From positions 11,281,338 through 11,345,337 of the forward strand of contig NC_088302.1 of NCBI RefSeq assembly GCF_032854445.1: a stretch of DNA of 64,000 nucleotides, given 5' to 3'. Below the pieces are notes generated by a model, which worked only from the letters and a program-made list of their open reading frames with translations, was not told the DNA's origin and made no database searches. The position numbers and the translations under genes are program-made. This document shows, one piece after another, positions 1 through 13,000 of this stretch; position 1 is the stretch's first letter; every line of letters starts with the position of its first letter. The DNA is from Liolophura sinensis. Taxonomy: Eukaryota > Mollusca > Polyplacophora > Chitonida > Chitonidae.

Positions 1-1004
1 TATAGATAGAGGTTAACCCCTATTGTCTGCATGGGCTGACTTTCGTATCTCCATGGAACACTTCAAGATATTCATGATTAAAGAGGATCACCTCTCAATT
101 GGTTTTGTTTGCTGGCATGTGTATGCTACATGCACCCTATACATAAAGGTGAACTGCAAAGCTTGTGCATCTGTTAAAATTGGGAAAAGCATAGATACAT
201 GATTGTGATTGTGTTACATTTTTGTATTATTTTTTTTATTTTTTTGTATTCTTTCTGTGTATGCAGTTTTTACATTATGTTTGTCCATAAATAAACAACT
301 CAAATTTGGACAGCCTATTTATTGCATATCTGCTCAAAACATCTGGGCTCGTTTTCCTTGGATTTTGGGACTTGGAAACTTCACACTGATCACACTGATG
401 CATTCATTGTGCCAAACCAGTGAAGGCTCAGTGTTCTAAAAACAGAGAGATAAGTGATGTACATGTGCATTCGGCAGTAAATTATGTTGGTTAATTATAA
501 AGATTTAGAATATGAATAGTAAATGAATTAGTTTTCACAGTTTTGCACAATGAAAAGAGAAGACTGTTGGCAATAATTTTTGAGAGATTTGAAAGAGTTG
601 CAGTTCACCTCTGACTATAATTATCAGTTACCTTAAGGATTTCCATTGAGCAGCTTGATTTGTTTTATCTTATTATAATTGAAAGACTTTATGTGTACAT
701 CACAAGATTTTTATTTCAATGTAACTTTTACAGAATATGTAACAAAACTGGATCTTTCTTATTTTCTGTATATATATATATTCTACATGTACATGTGACT
801 ATGTCAGCTGTATTATATACATGGAAGCCATGTTTAACACATTCAGTTAATTTGGCTGATAGAAAAAAAATGACATGATACACTGTGTGGCAATGTTGGC
901 ACACCAGACTACCACCATGTCTGCGGTGCCCATTGCTTCAAGCACCTGTTTATACTCAGATGTGTTTCTCTCACGCTGTATGTTAATCCCACCTTGCCTC
1001 TCAG
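1..1004. other. Presumed exchanger intron, no feature seen
   Basis: AT-rich non-coding sequence ending in a polypyrimidine/AG acceptor at 1004. No exchanger-like coding segment is visible. It is probably the intron between the exon at 1005 and an exon upstream of the window. Confidence 0.5.
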
Positions 1005-1076
1005 AGCAAACCACGACCCAGAAGCGAACATTAACTACTGTTTGAAGGAGCTGGACGAGTCAGAGGACACATGTAG
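1005..1076 (+). CDS. NCX: Exchanger exon: cytosolic loop
   Basis: Acidic segment reading [20 protein letters not shown] and onward. Acceptor CTCAG before, donor AG|GTTGGT after. It ends in phase 2 and fits the next exon (AG+T = Ser). This loop region is poorly conserved in the family, so the exon is less certain than the rest; the phase match is the main support. Confidence 0.65.
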
Positions 1077-4000
1077 GTTGGTACAGGTATCCTGCATCAT
1101 CCTTATCATGCATTAATCATGTATTAATCGCCCATTATGATCACCCCCCCATCCAGAAGCTGTACCGCAGTGACCCATTTTACCCACAGATCATACTGCT
1201 GGTTTATCATGCCTGCATGTTCACACTCTTGTTTGGTATTTTTTTACACGCACTGTATGAGGTGTACATTTGTATGATGTGTCATGAGCATATATTTTCT
1301 TCCACAAAATCTCAATTCAGAACAAGATCGAAACTAGTACTGGAATGAATTTTGATGCAAATTCATTTACCCAAATATATGGGTGGGTCAGTGACACAGT
1401 TCAAATTAAAAAGATCAGTGTGTATTGTTGCACAAAATGTAGAACAAATTTTAACACTTCGTAATATATTAAGTATCTTATTTATTTTAAGCATGGTATT
1501 AATTTATTTCTTTAGTTGATCAGTGGTTTTTGTGCATTACGCACAAGTAGTCATTTTTTATGCCTGGCGCTTCACTGGAATCTGACAAACTATCAAAAGA
1601 ACAACAAAAGCTGGATTTTAAAATACACCCTCCACAATGAACAGTTCTCAGAAAGCTAATGTACCACCACACCTTCTTGATTATTAGCAGAAGTAATTGC
1701 GACAACCTGATGTTGAAGAGAAATTTAACACAAGTAACTTCATGTTTGTAGGTGTCCAATTTACTTACTTGAATCAACACTGAGTCGATGAAATAGCAGT
1801 TTTTGATTGACAGATTGAAAAAGTAAAAGGATTACATAGTCGCTTAAGGACAAACTAAGGTGAATATCATCAGTTGCTTTGACAAAAAGAGTGTGTTAAC
1901 TCCTTTATCCCCCATCAATCAAAGTAATCGTGTTTTCATTGGACAGCAACGGTTGTGAGGATATCTCACACGAGCCGTATGCATCTGCTGACTAGGTTAT
2001 CCCCCTTTGTTTGACTGAAAACAGTGATGTCGCTGAAGTCATTTGCTGAAGATACATCAGCTTTTTGGATTGAATTGATGTTTTTTCTGCAGGATAAATT
2101 CTTCACATTGTTACTATGTAGCAGGATAATGATATGCATGCTGACGCCTCGCCTTCTATGAGGGCTGACCATATATTTCTGTATTCTGCTGTCAACCACC
2201 AACATTATGCTGGCAAGCTTGATTGAACTCTGAATGACGTGCATTTGTTTCCTCTGCAGGTCACAGTATTAGTCTTATCCTTTTTGCAGGTGAAATAACC
2301 TGGGGAACAGATTACCATTTACATTGTAAATAAAGAAATGCATACATCAGAGGGGAATTCATAAGACTCACATTTCCCACCTTTAGCTGAAGCTATGCAC
2401 TCTTTAGCTCTCCAATAATACATCACAAATACATACAATAGGGTGCATTTCTCGGCATACATGTATGTGACTGTGTTTGTTAAGAAAAAAAATTAAATCA
2501 CTTCAACATTAAAGCAGAGAACAATTTGTTTTGTCTTCACTAGATGAAAGAGGCTAAGAATTCATATGTCTGCGATACCAGTTACATGTACATTAACAGT
2601 TAAACAGCTATATTTTTTCTTTGTCTTTGGCTCTGTTACTGTGGTGTGAGGTGAAGCTTCCAAAGCTGTAAATGTGGCACATGTGCGGTCCCACAGCACC
2701 AGGTGGCGTACAGTAGTTGATCAAAGAAATACACTGATAAAAGTCACTTGTACCGAGTTACAAACTCCGCACTTGTGTTGTTTTTTTGTTTTATGTAAGA
2801 CATGGTTATAGCATTACACTTGACATAACTCCCGAAGAAGTGTTTGCCAAAAGCAGAGGCATAAGAAGAATGCTCTTTGGGAAGTAGTCCAAAGTCCTTT
2901 TTTCAGTTATATTGGTTATGATTAGAAATGAAGGAAAGTCCTCACAAGTTGAGTTGCATTATGGTAACACAAAGCAATAAGCATGAAGTATTCATAAGTT
3001 GTACAATTCACATGTATGTAAATGTTTATTTTTCATTATGTGTTGTTGTTGTTACAATACAAGTACTCCTAGTCATCACACATGTACATCTTCCTTGTTT
3101 TCTTGCACTTTGTCTCAGACTTCATTTGGTGAATCTTCATGTCTAACTTTTCAATACATTAATGCTAAATAGTGAATGTTATAATATCAGCTACTTGTAA
3201 ACACGTGATGTAGGCCTGGGACATTGTAGTATACAGTGTAGCGGACTTATTTAGATAACATAAATGATGTATGTTTGAATCCAGTTTTACTTATGGAAGA
3301 GGTAAGTTAGTGAAATTTGTTAGATTGTAATTATAATTAAGCCTAGTAGTGTTTCTCACATTTTAATGGATAAACCTATGATCTGTTCAGCTATTGTTTA
3401 TTGTATGTGATGTATCTCATTGATACAGATTTTGCCTGTATTTTCATTTGTGTATGATAAATCTGTGCTGATCGTTCCATTTACTTGTATCACCTCAGCA
3501 ATATAACAACCTTACGCTTCTGTGTTTCTTCATACATAAATATATAAATTATGTCCCAGTATGTTTTAAAAAGAGGACCAAACCCCAAGTTTTGGACATT
3601 TTTAAGTCAACTTACATGGATTTGTGAGATCCCTTTGAATTCTGACTTTTGTGTTCTAAGTGCAACTGTCAAAGTCATCTTAGGTCGACATGCTGTACAC
3701 TTGAAATCTGTATACATTAAGGCATTTTCTTGCTATGTTTGCACCTTTGTATTAACAGTGATGGTTCAAAAGATCCAGAGACAGGTTCTATCAGGAATGA
3801 AGACAGGCCCCTTAGGAAACGGGCTCATGAGGAACCCAAGGCTTTCGCCAGAGCTAGGTATGTTTTGGCAAATACAAGAAAGAAACAAAATTAACAAAAG
3901 ACAAATTTATAATATGTATTTACAGAGATTTTATTTTATTTATTGGTGAAAATCTGCATAAAATACATACAAAATTACTGAGGAGTTTCCTTAGAGTATT

Positions 4001-7000
4001 TTTTATGTGGAGGACTAAGGGGAGACAATTTCATATGGATCAAGGGAAATAACAGAACATCAGTCAGAATGGAGGGGAGAGATTCATTTATTTGATGTTG
4101 TTAAGATCCTTAACATATAATTTATAATAAATAAAGGACTTCAAGGAAAAGATTCAGTGTAAAATTATCATGTTCTGTTTAAGTATTATTTGGCTTCCTC
4201 CTCGTGTATTGCATTAAACCCCAATCATTCATTCTTTTATTCCTAGTTATTACATGTAACTTGCCAGCTATAAATCTTCATGCCACTGAGCACTGAGCAG
4301 TCAAGTGTGGATGGATCCTACACGTCCTTTATTGTTATAATATTACATATTGTGGTAATATTATTTATCGTTTTTATTAATCTATAGAAGTATTGGAAAG
4401 ATTTCACATATGCAAGCAATGTGTAGTTTACTTGTTTGCAACAGTATTGTGTGTGATTGTCAAGTTTGTGCTGTTGCGTGACAGTTCCTGTAGGTGTGTT
4501 ATGTAGAATTCTACAAAAATCTGAGCTCTCCCCTGTTGCAGGTTCCGCCATGCTGCAGTGTATGCAATGACAGGACGGCATATGAAACCTGTAGAGAAAT
4601 TCCCACACATGGCTGATATAGTTCACCAGATTCAGGCAATGTCAGATTATGCAAAAACTGGCAAAGTATCAGGTAAGATACAGACAAAAAATACAATGAT
4701 CGCCTTTACATTGTGGGCTGTGTAAAGCTGTTAAACAAATGCTGCATGTTCAAAGTAGGTTAAAAGTGGCTAACCAGGGAATTTTTCAGCGTTTGGAGGT
4801 GAGAAGTTTGAGATTTTGTGGGATGTGACAAATTTTCGTACCTTCATGTTGTTTGAATACATAAAAATAGCGAGACTGATATCTTTGCCAAGGTTATACA
4901 CAAGCATTCATCCAGGTCAACCGTTGGGTAAACAACACAGATTGTTAGTAAAGACTGCTCTTGTAGCTACGTATGTTTCTCACCTTCCTAGTTTACTGTT
5001 GTTCAACGTTTTTAACTTGTAACCAGCTGTTGTAGGGCATTGTGACATTCTTATTTTCAAGGCTCAGTATGCCATTTGATTTATTACTAAATCCAACTGC
5101 TATGTATCATAAATGAATACAACCATAAAAACATAATATCATGAACCAACATGAAAACTTTCTTCATGTATATTTCCAATATTTCTGAGAAAAAAACAAC
5201 ATTTAGCAGCTTTTTTTATGTTAAGGTTTCGTGATCTCACTGTTGCATAAATATCACTTTTATGACCATGGTCCACTTGTACGAAGCCCACTTAAGTGTG
5301 CGAAGTGACAAACACGTAATGACCATGGCAACTTAATACTTACATTGCTCTTAACATTAAGAGAGCTTCATGCAAGCAGGCCCAAATGTCTTGGGGTGAC
5401 TTTGGCCATGTACCAGATCACTCTTACTGTGGATTAAAAATCATAACACACCAAGAGTGTGAACTGTGTGTTGTAGACATTTCAGTACAGGTACATTCAA
5501 GTCATAATGATCACACTGGTGATATTGATAACAGAATTGTATCTAGCGTTTGCACATATTATTGTATATTATTTTAAGGAAAGAATTCCTAGATTTCTCC
5601 TATATTTTCTTTTTTATGTTTTCTGAGAGGCATTGAAGGGGCTGAGCTATGGTTTTAGACTAACATTGTTGTTTGGCTCACATTTTGTCAGCTACCTCTC
5701 CGCCATGGTTTTCATTTAATCTGTGTGCCAAGCGAGATTTGTGTGTGCACTTGATTTCTGCAGTTAAAGTGAAATAAAACTGCTTATACCAAAACCATCA
5801 TAAATCTCTATCACAACATGAATGTAAATTGTAACAGTTTTTGAAATTATAGAATTGCTAACCAGCTGTTTCTCTCCTAAATATATATAAGATTTTTTGA
5901 GAGAGAAAAAAATCAGTAAACGATATTCCAACTTCACTTCACTTCACTTCACTGCTAGGGTGCCATTTGGCATAAACCCTGTTGTTTTGCTATTCAGGGA
6001 CCACTTTCCCAAAGCTTTGTAACTCAGTTTTTCATAAGTTTTCTCGCATGTTGAAACCATAGCCTTGTCAATATGACTTATGAAGTTTTGTGAAAGTGGT
6101 CCCAGTCCGTAAAGCTTTAAAGGATGTGATAATGATGTAATCATCATCTGAAAGGCCATTTCATGCAGATTTCATTTATGATTTATATTTTGCAGTGAAT
6201 AAAATGAGATTCTATGGCAGATTTTTTGGGACATATTAAACAGACTGAAGCACAGATTATTTTGGTCTTCCAACGTGTTGTAACTGGTGTAATTCCACAC
6301 TAAATTCAGATACAAATCTAGCATTACATGTATATTCATGTTAAACATAGAAATATAGCAATCAGATTTAGCAGCTAAAAAGATCTGCTGACATCACTGT
6401 GCTAAGCTTATTCCATATGGTCCAAACAGTCCTCCATAGAAATCAGTCTTTATTTGCATGTTATTTAATGTATAATCATAACCTCTGAAATCAGTATTGG
6501 AATCAGCGAAACATAGCCTTTCAGATGAAGCATAATTTATTTAAGGACAGACTTGTAAGTATTTTATATGGTTACAGTACAGCATGTGATAATTTGGAAT
6601 AATCTTAACGAGATGCCTTTATCCCTGAAGCTCTACACAATCTGATATCATGGCATTGTATTCACATCTCGGTTTGTCCTCAAATATTTCTATAATCTGA
6701 ATCTGTTTGGACTATTCTGATTTAGCCTAGCACTCCTTTGCTGTTTGTATTTTCAAGAGTTGTATCAACAGTCCATTCTGTCTTCGCCACACCCTGAATA
6801 TATTTTTTCCTCTTTGAACCTGTTATTGATGTTATTCCTCTTTGAACCTGTTATTGATGTTATTCCTCTTTGAACGCTGGCTTGCATTATCTCTTTCTGC
6901 AGATGAGGACCTTAATACTTATAGTGAGTCCCTCGCATGTACATTAATTAATTGGGTTTTTTTGTGGTGTTCTTTTGGTTCTTTTCAAGCTACTAACAAC

Positions 7001-10000
7001 TTCTCGTTATTTATGTTAATACTTGTTTTATTCTTTAACAATTTATCCAGTTAGACCTTTGCAGTAAATGAGTGCTAGTCCATTTGACCTAATTATACAT
7101 GACATTTTTGTGAGGTTGCAAACACTATGGCCTGATGTCATGATATGGAAGGCTATTATGACATTATCATTATGATATGGCATCCAAAACTTTCAGGTTT
7201 TTGTTCATTATTTCAAGCAATTGGAAGTTTCAAATTTGCTCGTCCTTATTCAAATTACCGTGTACAAAATACCATTCTACGAAGATTGATAATCATTTCC
7301 TTTTTAACAAAAACCAGGTACATCACTAATAACTACCTACTGTACTTCAATTTTTACCCTATATTTTGCCTTAAGCCTTTCCAGAACTCTTCCTCATACT
7401 ATGTTGTAGGATGTTTGCCTCTTCACCATTCTTTACAGGATCTTTAAAACCTTCAACTCTATTTTGCTGAGGTTTATTTCTGACACATCAGTTTCTTTGT
7501 TAACACTAATTATTTCAGACACTTTTCATTCCTTTGTATTGCAGATATACAAAATTAATAGAATGTAAATGTTTGTACAATGTATATATACATACACTGT
7601 AGCTCTAGATTGTGATTAGACTACTTTTTGCTGCAACCTTAATAATGTGTTGTGTACATGTATGTATCAGTAGTTCAGTGAAAGCTTTGTATAACGTATA
7701 TGTACATATAGTGCATCTTGAAGACACATTCGAAAAAACAATAAATACAATGATTCCTGTACCCAGAGATGTTTGGGGTTTTTTTTTTCGTTCCAGCTGA
7801 CTAAATGTAAATTTATTCATTGTTTCTAAATCAATGACACTTTCCTGCCTATAGTCCTGACACTTGACATGTTACACATTCTTTCATGAACAGTCAGAAT
7901 TTAAAGCAGGAGAATTGTTGGACAATGCACTTCTTTGTATACAGTATTACAAGGAATACAAATATGATTTCTGTGTAATGCAAGTTATATTAGTTATCCA
8001 TGTTTCTGACACATTTGGTACAAATAACAGATGATTGTATCATTAGAACGCGTATTAAAGTGAGTACATTAAGACAGTGTGCATCCACAGGCAGGCCATA
8101 ATGTGCATATGTGATGGCCATGTACATGTATATGTTGAGTGTAAACATACTGACATGACGTTAACAGTTACTATGTTTACTTCCAGATAAGAACCTCTGT
8201 GGCAAGTTCACCTTTTCTTCAACAAACTATGCGGTGATGGAGAGTGCTGGTCTCCTAGAAATAGATGTCTTATTTCATCGCAGAGTTCCGTGAGTTTTGA
8301 GTTGTCTTTGTTTCGAGATTTTGCAGTAGTTAACCACGTGCACACTGGCTGTATACGTGTACATGTAGTACTGTATTTTGATTGATTCAGTAATAATAGT
8401 AACTTACTGACTGTATTATTAAGATTCATTGATTTATACATGTATTGTAACTAATGCTGTCACTCACTAGTTTCATGTAATTCAACAAGTAGACAATATT
8501 TCATAATATTTTTCTTCTTGTTTTTTTTTTTATTTATATAAATACAGGCCAAGGGGAATGTGTGTTGTGGTAAGTACATGCATGTTAATGGTAATTTTAA
8601 TATTTTTACACAGTCTTAATATTATACATCTGAATGGATTTATTTTGTTTTGTTAATGTCTTATCAAACTTCAAAACCATAATTTGAAGGTATCAGACTT
8701 GTAAAACCTCAATTTCAGTAGTGAGTAATCACTAATACATGACAGGAGAAGTTTTAATTTTAATGGACAGTTTCTCTTTTATTTTTTGAAATTTTTTTGG
8801 CACTTATTAATTCTGTTTTGCTCCGCTGTGTCCTAAATTGTACATGAGGGGCACTTCAAGAAAGCAATAAATTTTTATCCAAGTGTTCTGACTGTGGAAT
8901 GATCGACATCCTTTTTCATGATTTGTTATTGTGCAATGTCTGTTGTGTTTATTTGCTGTGGAACAGGCAGCATAAATTCATTGTAAGACAGATTTTGCAT
9001 TTTGATACTAGTTTTATGATGGTGTAACAGAAGGCATGTCACAAGGAAACTTTACATGCACAGAGATATGTAACTTCTGTGCACAAAACCTAATTTTTTC
9101 TTCTTATTATAGAGGTAACAGTTGTCTAAGCAGCATATCACTCGTACTTGATGTACCGTTTGACTCAACAGTCCACCTTCCTTGGCTGATTTGAAATTAG
9201 GACAAAGAAAACTGTTTGATGATCTTATGGAAAATGTGATTTCATATTCTTATCACCTCAGCTGATAATTTCCTGATTAGTTTTCTGGATAAATCAGTTT
9301 CAGTGTTTTATATGATCACTTTGGTTTCATAGAACGGGGGTACACTTTTGGCCAGAAGGTCTTCAAAGGCAGCCATTCCAGCTTGGTCACCAACTCTTAC
9401 CGAAGAAACCGAGTTCATGGGCCCACCGAAGGATGGAGAGGAAGATGTGGTCAAAAATATTGTCGCAGTCGACTTTGAAACACGAGAAGGTACTGCCAAA
9501 CTTGGCAAGGATTTCACTCACACCTGTGGGAAAATTGGTACGTTATAGGAACTTGTACATGCAGTTTGTCTTTGATCGCCGCATTTTTGACCTAAAAGTT
9601 CATTCATGACTAAGTTACTCATTTTGTCAAATTCAGGGGGTTCTATTGATCTTATAAAAGTCTGTGCCTTTGAGGTTTGTGTGGAAGGTAGAATAACATT
9701 TTTACTGGAAAAATGCAATTTTCAGCAGTAAGTCACTTACAAACCTTTATTTGCCTCTAATAATGCACTTTTGGGCTAATTTTGAGGGCATTTGCAATGT
9801 ATATGATGAACCGGGTATCTGGTACCCAACATACAGCTCACAAAGAAATGCGGAAAATTGATGTGTACTCACTCATAGCATAAATGTTGTATCAAATCAT
9901 GTATGGGTGTTCTAACATACTAATTAGATCATAGAGAAAAGGATTACATAATATATTAAAAATATTTCCTGTTTTGTATCTGATGCAAAACCTTGAAGTA

Positions 10001-13000
10001 AATTAACAGTCAAAACCTTGTATGTATTTGCATTTCAGGTCTTCCTGGAAAATGAATACAGAAAGAAGATTGCCATCCCAATTCTGAAAGAAAATCATGA
10101 TAGTGATGTTGACTTTTACATCCTGCTGAAAAACCCAGAAGGAGGAGCTGGACTAGGGGACCCCAGTGTGTCAAGGATCACCATTATAGATGATGATGGT
10201 AAGGACATCATTGTACTTACATCTTCTTTGTGACTCTCTTGAATAATAAACATGTGGCTAAAGATTGTCAAGTTTGCAAAGGTGAAGGCAAATGTTAAAG
10301 TCATCCTGTCTAATTCACCTGCTGATAGTTGACATTGTATAAGCTGTTCTTATTTTGTGAAATTTGATTGAAGGAGACCACAGCAAGATCAGGTTCTGAA
10401 AGCAAAGGAAGATGAAATAAGTGATCTATATGTTGCCTGAGTTTGGCAAAATGAGTGGAACTGCACTTCAAACAACAGACATGCAGCTTGTGTGCTTTTT
10501 ATACACAGTAGTGTAAGAATAACAAAAATGGTATGCTTTTAGATATTGAAATCGAGCTAAGCAAACAAAAGTGATATAAGTATAAATATTTGGCACATTT
10601 GATCACATTGGACTGGCCAGAATTGTTTAATGGGAACTTCTTGTAATCAAATTTTATTAGGTTTGGTCAAATATTTGTACTGATGTTTCGATTTTTCTTT
10701 CACCCAGAACCGGGGCATTTTATGTTTGAGCAGCCACGCTATAATGCTGATATGTCAAAAGGTGCTTTGACAGCCACTGTTGTTCGCCAGAATGGTTGTG
10801 ATGGAAAGGTCACTTTGGAGTATTCTACTATGTGAGTATATTACGTCATTTCATTACAGATGTCATGTTAAGTAGCAGTGAAAGTAGCTCAAACTCATGA
10901 ATCTTGCATATAGCCTTTGATATGTATTTGTTGGATGAGTGTTTTACAACATACATGTATTTTTATCATTATATAATGGAGGCCCTGGCTGGCTCAGCAA
11001 GTTAAAGCACTTCATTGGCTGGCTGTGATTCAGCACCTTGACAAAGGAGATGGCATGTTTAATCCTAGTTCTGGCTGCTTTGGTAGTGGCTATTAGTCGG
11101 GAGGTTTGTGAGGCATATGGTGGAAGTCAACTTCAGGCAGTCTAATTCTTCCCGTGAAGAAAATTGAATATGGCATTTCAGATTACACCATAAAATAAAT
11201 AAAGGAGAAATATGAGGATTAATTTCCTGTGCATATAGATACACTCATCTTTGATCCATACCTGCTGTTAAGTGTCAGAAAATCATATAAACCACTGTGC
11301 TTCATGTCTCCTTGGTTATCTGTCTTAAATAGCCGTTGTGGTATTTATATACATGTATACTTCACTGCTTAGTGTATCCCTCTGTGTATTTTAAGCTACC
11401 ATAATCATCAATCTTTTGGCTTATGAATGAGCAGCTTTCAGTGCAATTTATACACATTGTTAATTTGATTGTGGAAACAAAACTAGATTGGTTGGATTGG
11501 CCAATTCCAGGGCTGCACAGAAAGTGTAATGTTAACAGTCTACACGGAATAATGTCATCAGAATATGCTTGAATAAACACCTTGCAAACCTGCAAAGAGG
11601 TTGAAGAATTACAGTACCATTATGTACAAATCCAGCATCATAAACGGTATCTACATGTATATATTCATGAATTAAAGTAGAACTCACTGCCCTGACAGCT
11701 CACACAAGAATAGATAATAAATAGTTTACACTTCACAGGGGACACATTCTAAGCATGAAGTTTGTAAAACATACATGTACGTGGTGGCATGTGACATGTA
11801 TATAGTTACATCTGTTAATTGTTACATCACATACTTGGTAACGCCAAGCATGACTTTGCTTCTCTTTGACATAGGGATGGCACAGCTGTAGGTGGTAAAG
11901 AATTAGGTGAAGGTATTGACTATGTGAAAACAAATGGGGAAATCACCTTCCAACATGGAGAGCTATCAAGGGACATCACCATACCAGTAGACCCCAATTC
12001 TAAGGTACGCTTAAAAATGATGTACCCTATTTCCGCAACATAACTATTTCCTTTCCACATATGAAAAAGCAACTTTAAGCAGCATTTAGGCACATTTTAA
12101 ATTTGATTTTGGAGACAAACCTGCACTGGTTTGAATGGGCAATTTGGGTTCTTCACAAAAAATATACCTGTATTAATCTACACAGAATAATGCCTTGAGA
12201 ATATTCTGAAATAAACATCTTGCAAACGTGTAAATAGGTTGAAGAATTGCAGTATGCTGTAATAGCTTGTATATTGTTACCCGCTTCACTTCTGCATTCC
12301 TTTTATCCTGTAAGGCTATAATTTACCCCAAGGGATCCAGCTTGGACGGGAAGCTAACAGGATAAAGACATTCTAAATAGTTGCAAAATTACATTGAATC
12401 AATGGTTATTATATTCTTTATGATATATTATATTATCTTTTTATAGTCTTGATTGTAGCTTTTCATGACATTGTATATACATGTATACCTTCAGTTTAAC
12501 AATGTTCCAGTTAAGAGTTTTACGCTTGTTACAGGGATCTAAAAACTTTGTGCTAACTCTGAGAAATCCTACTGATGGTGCCAAGATTGGGGATGTCAGT
12601 GCAGCTATCTGTAATATAAACACAGGTAAGATCCTAAAGTGGTTGTTGTTCAACAACTATATTTAGTAGATAAATCAGAAGATGTGCTTAGTTTTACAGC
12701 AGGTAGCTAGAAGCATTGATTCACATGTATTTGCTGATTATGATGCTGTGAGAAATACATGAATTTCACATTTACAACAGCAACTGCACAAGGAGGAGCC
12801 AGAAGAATGGCTTGGTGGCTAGGTCAGTTTTATAAAACTGTGCGCTTCTTTATGGGTTGTCCAGAATTTTGTGACATTCGATACATTAAACATGTACATT
12901 ACATCATTAATTGTCCATTGTGAAACTGTGTGCATTCGAGTTATTTGTTCTGCTTTAAAGATGAGTTAGCAGAGAGAATAGCTGATGCAATTGAAGGTGA

